A program made the position numbers and the translations under genes. Below the pieces are notes generated by a model. It worked only from the letters and a program-made list of their open reading frames with translations, made no database searches and was not told the DNA's origin. From assembly GCA_024687745.1 (NCBI GenBank), contig JAILEM010000062.1:1-64000 (forward strand): a DNA stretch of 64,000 bases, written 5' to 3'. Positions within the stretch are counted from its first letter, which is position 1. Each line of letters starts with the position of its first letter. This DNA comes from Lachnospiraceae bacterium. Its GTDB lineage: Bacteria; Bacillota; Clostridia; Lachnospirales; Lachnospiraceae. Shown here piece after piece: positions 1 to 7,687 of the stretch.

Positions 1-507
1 GGGTGATCCGGGATCATTTGCTTCATCGGGTCCGATATCAATAACGTAATCTTCTGTATCATCCAATATAAAGAATTCCAGCGGATCCACCTCTTTTTCA
101 GTCAGCTCCGAAGCATTTGTAACCTCATCGGAATCTATGTAATAGACATTACCCTTCATGATATCATCCGCTATAAAATCCGATTCCGCTATCTCTCCTG
201 TGATCGCAAAGGCTTCATGGATCCCATCCTTATCATAGTCATCATATGAAAATACCAGTATATCTCCAACAATTTCTGCTTCAAGCTTTTCCTTAAGCTC
301 ATCTTCCGTGGGATCTTTGTATTCTTTGGCATCTTTGACCTCACCTTCTTCAACTGTCTCTTCCTTATCTGTGCCTGAGGTTTCTTCCATACCTTCAGCT
401 TCCTGTCCCGCTGTTTCCGAAATACCCGCAGTGTTTACTGTTCCCTCACATCCCGCAATCATCATGGTTATTATCAATAATGCCGCAATAACTGTTTTTC
501 TTTTCAT
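1..507 (-). CDS. Putative surface lipoprotein, 3' end cut off by window edge
   Basis: The frame is open from an ATG at 507 to the window edge (169 residues, no stop). A GGGAGAG ribosome site lies just upstream. The N-terminus is a lipoprotein signal: KRK, a hydrophobic stretch, then lipobox IAGC with the lipidated Cys at residue 20. An acidic Glu/Thr-rich linker follows, then a segment with a D-x-D-x-D-G loop (about residues 90-95) like those in secreted calcium-binding repeats. It lies 32 bases downstream of the C11 peptidase gene and is probably co-transcribed with it. I do not recognise the family; it is likely anchored to the outer face of the membrane. Confidence 0.75.
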   Translation of the reverse strand, partial: MKRKTVIAALLIITMMIAGCEGTVNTAGISETAGQEAEGMEETSGTDKEETVEEGEVKDAKEYKDPTEDELKEKLEAEIVGDILVFSYDDYDKDGIHEAFAITGEIAESDFIADDIMKGNVYYIDSDEVTNASELTEKEVDPLEFFILDDTEDYVIDIGPDEANDPGSP

Positions 508-539
508 AGGCTTCTCTCCCTTTTTCCTACTTTCAATAA

Positions 540-2822
540 TTATTCCTCATACGAATATATATCTCCGTCTGATACCTCCATGTAAACAAAATCACTGTAA
601 TAGATATTACCGAATATATCCTCCACCTTAAATACATAAGGATATATACCGTCAGGAAGCTCGGAATCAGCCATTTCTATATTGTCTGACCAGGTTATGT
701 CTCCAAGTGGGAGCATCTCTTCCTCATCAGTATTTGGATCATATGCAACAAAGAGAAATGTTATCTTATCTCCTGACTTAAGTGTTTCCTTGGTCTTACC
801 GGCAATGCCGCTTTCTTCATCGATACCGTTATTTAAGCCTATAACCTTAAATGCCTCCTTTTGATAGTCATACACGGCTCTTATATTTGTCTCATTGCCG
901 TTAAGCAGGATAGGGATAGTATATATGTTATAATTTTCATTCTGATCTACAAGCTCTGCATAAACAAACTGATCCCCTATCGTTATCCATGTTCCGGAGA
1001 AATTATCTTCAAATATTCCCTCATCATAATCTGCATATATATCATTATCCGATCCAAGATATAAGTATCCTTCGGATTCCGGATCCTCATAGTATATATC
1101 AAAGCTGACATTTTGAAGGATCTCCAGTCCGCTCGTTACCTTTAACTGCAGATATCCGTCATCGGTATAGGACTGGGTAAAACCTATCTCATAATCGCCC
1201 TCGCTGACAGGTTTGACAGATGCAAGAGAATCATAATAATCCTGATCAAACTCAGGAATATAAGTCCCACTCTGAGTCTGCTGACCTTCTCCGCTCTGCT
1301 GGCCACTCCCTGACTGTTCATCTTCTGAATTAAAATAGCTGTCATACTTTCCCTCGGATAACGTCGGATTTGCGTATGCTTCTTCCCATGCCTTTGCCCA
1401 TTCCTGCTCCCATTCATATGTGTCAAAATTGCCTTCAAGTATCTTTATATATTCAAGGAAAATAGTATTATCACTAAAATCGGAATAGACCTCTGAAAGA
1501 TCGAAACCTTTTTCAAGTGGATAGAATACCGAAAGACCGTTTGCGTTTTCACGTTTACTTCCGTGAAGGTTATATTTGACTGCTTCGGAAAGCGCGCCAA
1601 GTACATTGGATGCATTTGTACTTGCTATGGATCCTGTCTTATCTATAAGATCCCCTATATCAACCATATTGGCATAGCCTTCACTGTCGTTATTACCTCC
1701 ATAGTTTTCAGCCCTTAAGGCTCCCTGCGTCAGGTTTCTGAATTCTTCGGGGTTCCTGGTGCAGTATACAAGATCCGTAGAATATCCCTTATAAGCAAGG
1801 GAGAGTTCCGGTATTTTTGTCAGATCCGTGACTGAGATAGTGGCAAGATCATCCGTTTCCAGGGATTCACATTTTGCCATATAGGAGTCTGCTATCTTCT
1901 TTCCAAATTCAAGTCCGTTTATCCCGGGATTATTCTCAAGATAATTCAAAAATGACGTATAGTCCCATCCGTCACCGGGTTCTATCTCCTCAGATGCCAC
2001 CATATAATGAGCATATCCCTGAAGTGCCTCAGCTGTTTCAAGACTTGACATCAGACAGGCATCAAAACCTATCACCTCAAAAGGAACATCTGCCTTTATA
2101 ACAGCCTCCTTTATCTCCTTAAGCGTCAGCGGATCGTCTTCAAAAAGTTCATCAAAGCATACTCCACCTTCTGCTCCGCCTCCGTGGTTCCAGAAGATCA
2201 GACCGTATTTATCGGCAGGATACGTATCCTTACTCCATGAGATAAAATCATAAAGTGTATCCGACTCTCCCATGGATGCAAGTGGTTCGGACTTATCCAT
2301 AACAAGATCCATATCGTCTATATGATAAAATCCAAGAACGTCACTCGTAATCTTATCGCTCTTATCATCCTCCGATAGCATCTCCTCAAGATGCCACTCT
2401 TTAGATCCACCGGTCTGTATGACTATATTTACATTGTCATCAGTCATTGCATTCATCATTTCTATGATATTATCCGATCCGGCATAATATTTGGTCTCAA
2501 GATCGGAGCCGCAGAGATATACCATTATCGTCCATTTCCGGTCGGATCCTTGCTCTTCGGATGCAGATTGGCCGGGATTTTTTTCTTTTCCTTCGGAATT
2601 TGACTCTTTGATCGCTGCAGTTTTCTGCCCCCCGTCATTTTCTTCATAATATCCATCATCCTCGTATCCCTCTTCATAGCCTTCTTTAATACCCTCAACT
2701 ATACCCCAGACGAACAATCCGGCCAAAGCAAGGACTATGATCCCAACGATCACAAGAATGATCACAAGTGCCTTTTTCCCTTTTTTCACGGGCTTTTCAT
2801 TACCGTTTTTTTCATTTCCCAT
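540..2822 (-). CDS. Membrane-anchored clostripain-like (peptidase C11) cysteine peptidase
   Basis: This 760-residue protein has a short basic cytoplasmic N-terminus, one membrane helix (about residues 18-42) and an acidic linker. The C11 catalytic domain carries the WNHGGG motif (His about 213) and DACLMS (Cys about 256), the expected catalytic pair. After about residue 490 comes a Gln/Ser/Gly-rich linker and a beta-rich C-terminal region. The enzyme should cleave proteins outside the cell, probably after Arg as in clostripain; that specificity is inferred. The ATG at 2822 is chosen because GGGAGG lies six bases upstream; a TTG two codons earlier would overlap that spacing. It precedes the lipoprotein gene at the window edge. 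Confidence 0.88.
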   Translation of the reverse strand: MGNEKNGNEKPVKKGKKALVIILVIVGIIVLALAGLFVWGIVEGIKEGYEEGYEDDGYYEENDGGQKTAAIKESNSEGKEKNPGQSASEEQGSDRKWTIMVYLCGSDLETKYYAGSDNIIEMMNAMTDDNVNIVIQTGGSKEWHLEEMLSEDDKSDKITSDVLGFYHIDDMDLVMDKSEPLASMGESDTLYDFISWSKDTYPADKYGLIFWNHGGGAEGGVCFDELFEDDPLTLKEIKEAVIKADVPFEVIGFDACLMSSLETAEALQGYAHYMVASEEIEPGDGWDYTSFLNYLENNPGINGLEFGKKIADSYMAKCESLETDDLATISVTDLTKIPELSLAYKGYSTDLVYCTRNPEEFRNLTQGALRAENYGGNNDSEGYANMVDIGDLIDKTGSIASTNASNVLGALSEAVKYNLHGSKRENANGLSVFYPLEKGFDLSEVYSDFSDNTIFLEYIKILEGNFDTYEWEQEWAKAWEEAYANPTLSEGKYDSYFNSEDEQSGSGQQSGEGQQTQSGTYIPEFDQDYYDSLASVKPVSEGDYEIGFTQSYTDDGYLQLKVTSGLEILQNVSFDIYYEDPESEGYLYLGSDNDIYADYDEGIFEDNFSGTWITIGDQFVYAELVDQNENYNIYTIPILLNGNETNIRAVYDYQKEAFKVIGLNNGIDEESGIAGKTKETLKSGDKITFLFVAYDPNTDEEEMLPLGDITWSDNIEMADSELPDGIYPYVFKVEDIFGNIYYSDFVYMEVSDGDIYSYEE

Positions 2823-2855
2823 ACACAACCTCCCTGATCTTCAATGTATATAAAT

Positions 2856-3623
2856 TCATACCATACGAAGCTTACTTATCTCCTCATCCGTAAGCCGTCT
2901 GTATTTCCCGGGATCGAGCTTTTCATCAAGGAAGATCGGTCCCATTGAGATCCGCTTTAAATAAATGACCTTATTACCAACCGCCTCCATCATTCTCTTC
3001 ACCTGATGAAATCTTCCTTCATGGATCGTAAGATAAATTACCGGAACTCCCTCATCAGTACCATGAACACGCTCTATAACCGCCGGGTATGTTTTCTTTT
3101 CATCCCCTATATCAACACCCTCTTCAAGCCTTTTTATGTCATCATCCGAAATATGAACTTTGAGATGTACCTCATACGTTTTATCCACATGCCTTTTCGG
3201 AGACAAAAGCCTGTGTGATAAAGCCCCGTCATCCGTTATAAGCAGGAGCCCTTCCGTATCTTTATCAAGCCTTCCCACAGGGAAAAGACCCTTTATGTTT
3301 TCTGCTTTAAGAAGGTCGATAACAGTTTTCGCTTCTCCAGGCACAGAAAGTCTTTCCTCCGATCCGGCCATATCACAGTCATTATCCGATGTCCCTTCTG
3401 TAGATGATATTACACCCTCAGGTTTATTGAGCATATAATATCTGAACTGTTCATAGATAATTTGCTTACAGTCCACAAAAACTTCTTCCTTCTCGGGATC
3501 TATCTTAATATCAGGGGACCTTACCACTGAAGAGCCAACAGACACTCTTCCCGATCGGATCACAGCCTTTACTTCTTTTCTTGATCCAATCCGATTATCA
3601 CATAAAAACTTATCTAGCCTCAA
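2856..3623 (-). CDS. rRNA pseudouridine synthase, RsuA/RluB family
   Basis: The 255-residue protein has an N-terminal S4 RNA-binding domain (about residues 1-60) and a catalytic domain with GRLDKDTEGLLL, in which Asp 120 is the expected nucleophile. The family isomerises one uridine in 16S or 23S rRNA; which site is modified cannot be read from the sequence. Length is normal. The start is TTG, supported by a GGAGA ribosome site a few bases upstream and by the family-typical opening RLDKFL. A candidate promoter lies just upstream. The next gene downstream is the C11 peptidase, 33 bases away. Confidence 0.9.
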   Translation of the reverse strand: MRLDKFLCDNRIGSRKEVKAVIRSGRVSVGSSVVRSPDIKIDPEKEEVFVDCKQIIYEQFRYYMLNKPEGVISSTEGTSDNDCDMAGSEERLSVPGEAKTVIDLLKAENIKGLFPVGRLDKDTEGLLLITDDGALSHRLLSPKRHVDKTYEVHLKVHISDDDIKRLEEGVDIGDEKKTYPAVIERVHGTDEGVPVIYLTIHEGRFHQVKRMMEAVGNKVIYLKRISMGPIFLDEKLDPGKYRRLTDEEISKLRMV

Positions 3624-3654
3624 TCGTTATCTCCGTAAAAAATATTCTCAGTTA

Positions 3655-3684
3655 TATATACGAAGCAATGTTCATAAAAGACAA
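3655..3684 (-). promoter_or_regulatory. Candidate sigma-A promoter for the pseudouridine synthase gene
   Basis: On the minus strand TTGTCT (3684-3679) is followed after 18 bases by TATATA (3660-3655), about 30 bases before the TTG start. The match is fair rather than perfect. Confidence 0.45.
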
Positions 3685-3703
3685 TTTGGCGAAAACAATG
3701 AAC

Positions 3704-3738
3704 CGGGAACGGCATAGAAAAAATTAACGGGAACGGCA
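3704..3738. repeat. Short direct repeat, two 11-bp copies
   Basis: CGGGAACGGCA occurs at 3704-3714 and again at 3728-3738, 24 bases apart, in the gap just after the methyltransferase stop. No function is evident. Confidence 0.6.
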
Positions 3739-3741
3739 ACT

Positions 3742-4344
3742 TTATCTTCTTCCGTTATTCTCCTTTTGAAGTATAAGATTAAGCCACTTCTCTTCATCCC
3801 TGCCGGGACGGGCATCAGATGTGATCCACTCTCCTGATATCTCAACGCCGTCTATGTCATTTAAGAATTCATCAAATGATGCTTCCGTAAAGTCAGTGAA
3901 ATATCTTCCGTTTCTTTCTCCCCCGAATTCTCCGTACTTAAAGGATGTGTAAATACGGCCCTCTGCTTTTAGTGCCTTAAGCATCTTTTTTATGACTGAT
4001 CCAAGCTCCTCTTTCGGAAGATGTAATATTGAGGAGCAGGCCCAGATGCCGTCATACAGGTCTTCTTCATCAAGCTCATCAAACATCATCTGCCTTACTC
4101 TGATACCTGTGTTTTTTTCGGCGATCTCACATATCTTCTTTGAACCATCCACAGCATCTACCCTGAATCCTTTTTCAAGAAAATGCTTTGCATCTCTTCC
4201 CGAGCCACACCCAAGATCCAATATATATCCGCCCTTGGGCAGACAGGCTTCAAATTTATCCCAGTTTTCGCAAAGCTCTACATCCTTTGTCCCGTTTATA
4301 AATGTCTCTGCATTTTTTTCATAATAACCGATCGTATCACTCAT
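3742..4344 (-). CDS. Class I SAM-dependent methyltransferase
   Basis: The 200-residue protein shows the SAM-binding motif I ILDLGCGSGRD (about residues 41-51), an acidic residue at the end of the second strand (VDAVDGS) and a later hydrophobic strand, as in small Tellurite-resistance-type methyltransferases. The C-terminus has WITSDARPGRDEEKWLNLIL, common to a widespread family of uncharacterised methyltransferases. The substrate cannot be assigned. A GGGAGAG site precedes the ATG. It follows ybaK by 35 bases on the same strand and may be co-transcribed. Confidence 0.82.
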   Translation of the reverse strand: MSDTIGYYEKNAETFINGTKDVELCENWDKFEACLPKGGYILDLGCGSGRDAKHFLEKGFRVDAVDGSKKICEIAEKNTGIRVRQMMFDELDEEDLYDGIWACSSILHLPKEELGSVIKKMLKALKAEGRIYTSFKYGEFGGERNGRYFTDFTEASFDEFLNDIDGVEISGEWITSDARPGRDEEKWLNLILQKENNGRR

Positions 4345-4379
4345 TCTTCTAAATCTCTCCCAAAATCATTCCATTTCTG

Positions 4380-4853
4380 TCAGACGATATCCTCAACCCT
4401 GCATCCCACAGTGCTTATCAGATCATCAGGAGATAATTCTATCTGTGCCCCCACCCTTCCTGCACTTACAAATATCCTGTCATACGAAACAGCAGATTCA
4501 TGTATGAAGGTTCCAAACTGCTTCTTCATCCCTACAGGTGAGCATCCTCCGTGTACATAGCCGGTGAGCGGGAGCAATTCCTTCTGCTTTATCATATTTA
4601 CTGATTTTTCTCCCGATACCTTTGCCGCCTTTTTAAGATCAAGCTCTTCCATGACAGGTACAACAAAGACATAAAAGGTTCCTGACTTTCCCTGTGTTAC
4701 CAAAGTCTTGAAAACCTTCCGCGGATCCTCTCCAAGTATACCCGCTATCTCTTCCCCACTGAGCGAGGGATCCGCTTCATACGAATGACTTTCATATGCG
4801 ATCTTCTTAGAATCGAGGATACGCATTACATTTGTCTTTTCTTCCTTTTTCAT
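4380..4853 (-). CDS. ybaK: Cys-tRNA(Pro)/Cys-tRNA(Cys) deacylase YbaK
   Basis: The 157-residue protein matches the YbaK/EbsC editing domain over its whole length, including the central TLVTQGKSGTFYVFVVPV strand, the conserved Lys-rich helix and the GYVHGGCSPVGMKK loop. The family hydrolyses mischarged Cys-tRNA(Pro) in the cytoplasm. The start overlaps the end of the Nudix gene by four bases (ATGA), so the two are probably translationally coupled. Confidence 0.92.
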   Translation of the reverse strand: MKKEEKTNVMRILDSKKIAYESHSYEADPSLSGEEIAGILGEDPRKVFKTLVTQGKSGTFYVFVVPVMEELDLKKAAKVSGEKSVNMIKQKELLPLTGYVHGGCSPVGMKKQFGTFIHESAVSYDRIFVSAGRVGAQIELSPDDLISTVGCRVEDIV

Positions 4854-5254
4854 AAATTTTCCTGCCCTTCAAGCTCTTTTCTTATCTTATCTATCAGCAT
4901 GATGTCTGCCGGAAGCCACGCAACACTCTCAAGCTCGTCCCTTCCAAGCCACCTTGCATCTTCTGCTTCCTTTAATATCAGGTTTCCGCTTATCAATTTA
5001 CAGAAAAAACAGTCCATTGAAAGATGGAAATCAGGATAATCGTATTCAACAGTATCTATCAGTTCTCCCACTTCTATCTCAGTTTCCAGTTCTTCCATGA
5101 TCTCCCGTTTAAGAGCATCTTCAGGTGATTCTCCCTCTTCTATCTTACCTCCCGGAAATTCCCATCCGCCTTCAAATTCACCATATCCTCTCTGCGTGGC
5201 AAAGATCCTGTTTCCATCCCTTATTACGGCCGCTGCAACTCTTATAGTTTTCAT
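4850..5254 (-). CDS. Nudix hydrolase, MutT-like (8-oxo-dGTP diphosphatase type)
   Basis: The protein has a complete Nudix box: GGKIEEGES, then REIMEEL. The tryptophan-containing GGWEFPGGK lead-in is typical of MutT proteins that remove oxidised dGTP. From the ATG at 5254 it has 134 residues, the usual family length, and begins MKTIRVAAAVI as expected. GGTGGG lies nine bases upstream of that ATG. The frame stays open to an ATG at 5323, but that codon has no ribosome site and would add 23 residues without family resemblance. It overlaps ybaK by four bases. Confidence 0.85.
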   Translation of the reverse strand: MKTIRVAAAVIRDGNRIFATQRGYGEFEGGWEFPGGKIEEGESPEDALKREIMEELETEIEVGELIDTVEYDYPDFHLSMDCFFCKLISGNLILKEAEDARWLGRDELESVAWLPADIMLIDKIRKELEGQENL

Positions 5255-5328
5255 TGCTATCATCCCACCGGATCTTTCTATGGTTATTTTACCCGGGTTA
5301 TCCTTTAATGCTTCTCTTTTCATATATA

Positions 5329-5631
5329 CTAATCAAGATCAAAATCATCAGAGTCAAAGTCATCAGAGTCAAAATCGTCAGAGTCAAAATCGTCAGGGTC
5401 AAAGCCCGCTTCCTCCAAAATATCTCTTCTCTCATCCTCATCCATCATATCAAGCATATCCGTATCAAGTATGATCTCATCAAGCTCATCCTCTTCTTCA
5501 TCTGCCTCTTCCATCTGCTTATTTAAGAATTCAAACTTCAGGGACTGCTCCATCGGATCAAGCATACCGTCTCTGTTGATATCAAACATATCATCAAATG
5601 AATTTTCTGTTTCTCTTCCCCAGTTTCCCAT
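5329..5631 (-). CDS. Small acidic EF-hand protein with DFDSD repeats
   Basis: This 100-residue, very acidic protein has no signal peptide. Residues 17-28 (DINRDGMLDPME) match a canonical 12-residue EF-hand loop: Asp, Asn and Asp at positions 1, 3 and 5, Gly at 6 and Glu at 12. The C-terminus is four near-identical five-residue units (DFDSD), encoded by a 15-bp DNA tandem repeat. GGAAGGG precedes the ATG. It sits directly upstream of the Nudix gene, possibly in the same transcript. A calcium-binding or buffering role is plausible, but the function is unknown. Confidence 0.72.
   Translation of the reverse strand: MGNWGRETENSFDDMFDINRDGMLDPMEQSLKFEFLNKQMEEADEEEDELDEIILDTDMLDMMDEDERRDILEEAGFDPDDFDSDDFDSDDFDSDDFDLD
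5341..5400 (-). repeat. 15-bp coding tandem repeat, four copies
   Basis: Four adjacent 15-bp units (5341-5355, 5356-5370, 5371-5385, 5386-5400) differ by one or two bases. Each encodes a DFDSD-type pentapeptide at the C-terminus of the acidic EF-hand protein. Such units can change copy number by slippage without shifting the frame. Confidence 0.9.
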
Positions 5632-5709
5632 ATTCTTACCCTTCCTTTCTTTTAACTGATCTTCTGTTTCAGATGATCATTATTACCACCGATCCTCATA
5701 CCCTGTATC

Positions 5710-6186
5710 CTATGCTTTCTTTCCCGAAGCCAGATAAACAGCCTTACATCTGTTTATATTCTCATTTTCATCCAAAGTACAGGTACCGTAATTCACATGT
5801 TTTCCCTCCGGTGTCCAGCTGCAGATAAAAGGAGAATCCCCCGATACAGAGCCTGCCTTTTCTATACAGAAATATCCTGTGTTTTCAAATGCCTTATCAT
5901 AAAACAGATATGCATGATAACAAAGAGGCTCATATTCCGGTTCAGGAAATCTTATATCTATCATCATTACCTCATCTGATACCGCTTCGGACATGACACT
6001 GAAATCCTCCTGATGATAAGGGTTAAGTGCATTCTCCTCCGAATACAGCCTGCCTGCTATTCTGTACAGAAAGCCTTTATCCGAAAGCAGAGCATTAACA
6101 AATTTTCCCTTATCATTAAAGAACATTTTTGGGAGCAGTCCGTGTTCAAGGAAATATCCCAGTTTATACTTTATATCCATTCCCAT
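5710..6186 (-). CDS. Hypothetical protein
   Basis: This 158-residue protein is not recognised. It has no signal peptide or membrane segment. It contains several aromatic-rich strands (PLCYHAYLFYDKAF, GYFCIEKAG, PFICSWTPEG), suggesting a small cytoplasmic alpha/beta fold. Three Cys residues and the HVNYGTCTLDENENIN segment near the C-terminus stand out but match no motif I know. Two ATGs lie two codons apart (6186 and 6180), both close to AAAGG. An extended -10 promoter lies about 75 bases upstream. Confidence 0.6.
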   Translation of the reverse strand: MGMDIKYKLGYFLEHGLLPKMFFNDKGKFVNALLSDKGFLYRIAGRLYSEENALNPYHQEDFSVMSEAVSDEVMMIDIRFPEPEYEPLCYHAYLFYDKAFENTGYFCIEKAGSVSGDSPFICSWTPEGKHVNYGTCTLDENENINRCKAVYLASGKKA

Positions 6187-6258
6187 ACCTTTCTCTTTAA
6201 GATAACATATTCATCCATAAAGACCCGGTGCGTACCGACTAATTTCTGTATCCGTTCT

Positions 6259-6267
6259 ATTATATCA
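6259..6267 (-). promoter_or_regulatory. Candidate extended -10 promoter for the hypothetical protein gene
   Basis: TGATATAAT reads on the minus strand from 6267 to 6259. This is a perfect TATAAT with the upstream TGn extension. No good -35 element is seen, as is usual for extended -10 promoters. Confidence 0.45.
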
Positions 6268-6365
6268 TGATTGTTTACCTGCCCGTCGTATATATTTATA
6301 AATTTCCGTCTACACGTAAGTCAGGATAAGATATCACGGCCAATATCAAATCCGGCAGAAAAATT

Positions 6366-6391
6366 AAAAAAAGCCGGTTAAAAAACCGGCT
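6366..6391 (-). terminator. Rho-independent terminator of the PilZ gene
   Basis: On the minus strand an 8-bp perfect stem (AGCCGGTT / AACCGGCT, 6391-6372) with a 4-base loop is followed by seven Ts. It starts 26 bases after the PilZ stop codon. Confidence 0.85.
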
Positions 6392-6416
6392 CAAATAAAC
6401 CTGATCAATTTAAAAC

Positions 6417-6887
6417 TTATGACATGATATTGCTTGAATTAAGGAAATGACTTGTTTTTCTTCTGAGTACATACTTCTCATATTCAGGTATGTCATCTGT
6501 TACTTTTCCGCCAATTAAAGCGTACTCTCCATCAACTGACGAAGTATGCTTAACGGAAACCTTTCCCATTACAACATCGTTAACATCAGAATCTAAATAC
6601 TTATAATCATCAAGAAATACAAACTTCAAATTTTCATCTGAATTCTTCTGTATCTTCTTAGCATCCTCATTGCTAACCTTGATAGCTATACCGTTCTCAC
6701 TGATATCATGAACCTCCCCCGAAATTTCACTATCAGATTCCGGTAAATACAGGTTACAAGGAACATTTTTTACCGCTAAACGTTCAAAAAACCTCTTACC
6801 GTTCAATTTGCCAACCCCCGGAATTCTTATTCGGCTCTGATATATAAATGACTGTTCTGTATAAGAGCTTAAACTGTTCATGATCAT
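6417..6887 (-). CDS. PilZ-domain protein, probable c-di-GMP receptor
   Basis: The 156-residue protein carries both PilZ signatures. RFFER (Arg 32 to Arg 36) fits RxxxR, and DISENG (Asp 61, Ser 63, Gly 66) fits D/NxSxxG. These residues clamp cyclic di-GMP in characterised PilZ domains, so a ligand-sensing role is likely, although no partner domain is fused. The next ATG is two codons downstream. There is no Shine-Dalgarno sequence, and a TATAAT box abuts the first ATG, so the mRNA may be leaderless. A TTG near residue 28 is an alternative start that would keep the RxxxR motif. The gene is monocistronic, with its own promoter and terminator. Confidence 0.8.
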   Translation of the reverse strand: MIMNSLSSYTEQSFIYQSRIRIPGVGKLNGKRFFERLAVKNVPCNLYLPESDSEISGEVHDISENGIAIKVSNEDAKKIQKNSDENLKFVFLDDYKYLDSDVNDVVMGKVSVKHTSSVDGEYALIGGKVTDDIPEYEKYVLRRKTSHFLNSSNIMS

Positions 6888-6916
6888 ATTATAAATATTT
6901 TATGTCAAATACCCAA
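6888..6916 (-). promoter_or_regulatory. Promoter abutting the PilZ start codon
   Basis: On the minus strand TTGGGT (6916-6911), 17 bases and TATAAT (6893-6888) end right at the ATG at 6887. The expected transcription start falls near the second ATG (6881). Confidence 0.5.
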
Positions 6917-7045
6917 TGGAAATTTTTGACCATTATCTGTAAATTTGTGACCTTTTGAGAAATGCAGCAAAAAAATGCTTCAGTGCTTAAGCCTCATCAT
7001 GAGTATGTGCAATATACATCATCCTAAAGAATAATATATTATCTT

Positions 7046-7657
7046 CTAAAGCAATTTGGCTTTCCTGAGGGTGCAATACAGATATCCTCCCTCCATATAG
7101 GTATCAAAAACACCCGAAACAGTTATAAAATCCCCCTCCTTTGGATAATCATCGGGATATGTATAATCATCCGTCAGTTCAAATTCTATGCCCTGGGCAC
7201 AGCAGGCTGTTGCGTCCTGAACTATGCACGCATAATAGTTTTTTTTCGTTAATTCATCGTAAAAGCAGGTATAGGTGCCATCCATTTTTATCATCTTTCC
7301 GATAAAATCATCGGGCATCGCCATCATGTTATATACCTCAGAGTATACGATATTAGAAGAGAGCTCTGTCAGATCTATATCTATCCCTTCCGTACTGCTT
7401 AATGAGGCATCCTTTCCACCATTTGACTCAGGGATCGGTGCACCTTCATTAACTCCGCTCTGCCTTGACTTTTGGACATTTTCTTCGATGATACCGACTA
7501 CATCATCCGCTTTCATGCCCTGTTCAAGCACCTCACCGACAGCCGTCGTCTTTTCGGTCTTTAATGCCGTCTTTGCATCATTTTTTTCACAGCCGGATAC
7601 AATGATGATCCCTGCTATACATATACATATGAAGATCGTTTTTTTCGTTTTATTCAT
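7046..7657 (-). CDS. Lipoprotein with OB-fold-like domain, zinc-module partner
   Basis: The 203-residue protein has a lipoprotein signal with lipobox VSGC (Cys about 23) and an acidic/Ser-rich linker. The C-terminal domain of about 100 residues contains ATACCAQGIEFEL and GDFITVSGVFDTY. This resembles the second domain of the YcgQ (DUF1980) family, which has a similar paired-Cys strand and often sits beside zinc transport genes; the assignment is by eye. The gene begins 30 bases after the zinc-binding lipoprotein gene and so should be transcribed from the same metal-regulated promoter. A role in zinc handling outside the membrane is inferred. Confidence 0.7.
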   Translation of the reverse strand: MNKTKKTIFICICIAGIIIVSGCEKNDAKTALKTEKTTAVGEVLEQGMKADDVVGIIEENVQKSRQSGVNEGAPIPESNGGKDASLSSTEGIDIDLTELSSNIVYSEVYNMMAMPDDFIGKMIKMDGTYTCFYDELTKKNYYACIVQDATACCAQGIEFELTDDYTYPDDYPKEGDFITVSGVFDTYMEGGYLYCTLRKAKLL

Positions 7658-7687
7658 TTGAACCTTCTTAAGCTTTAACCATAGATT

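Noticed and set aside
5341..5400. CRISPR-like repeat
   Set aside because: The units are adjacent, 15 bp long and in frame within a coding region, with no spacers.
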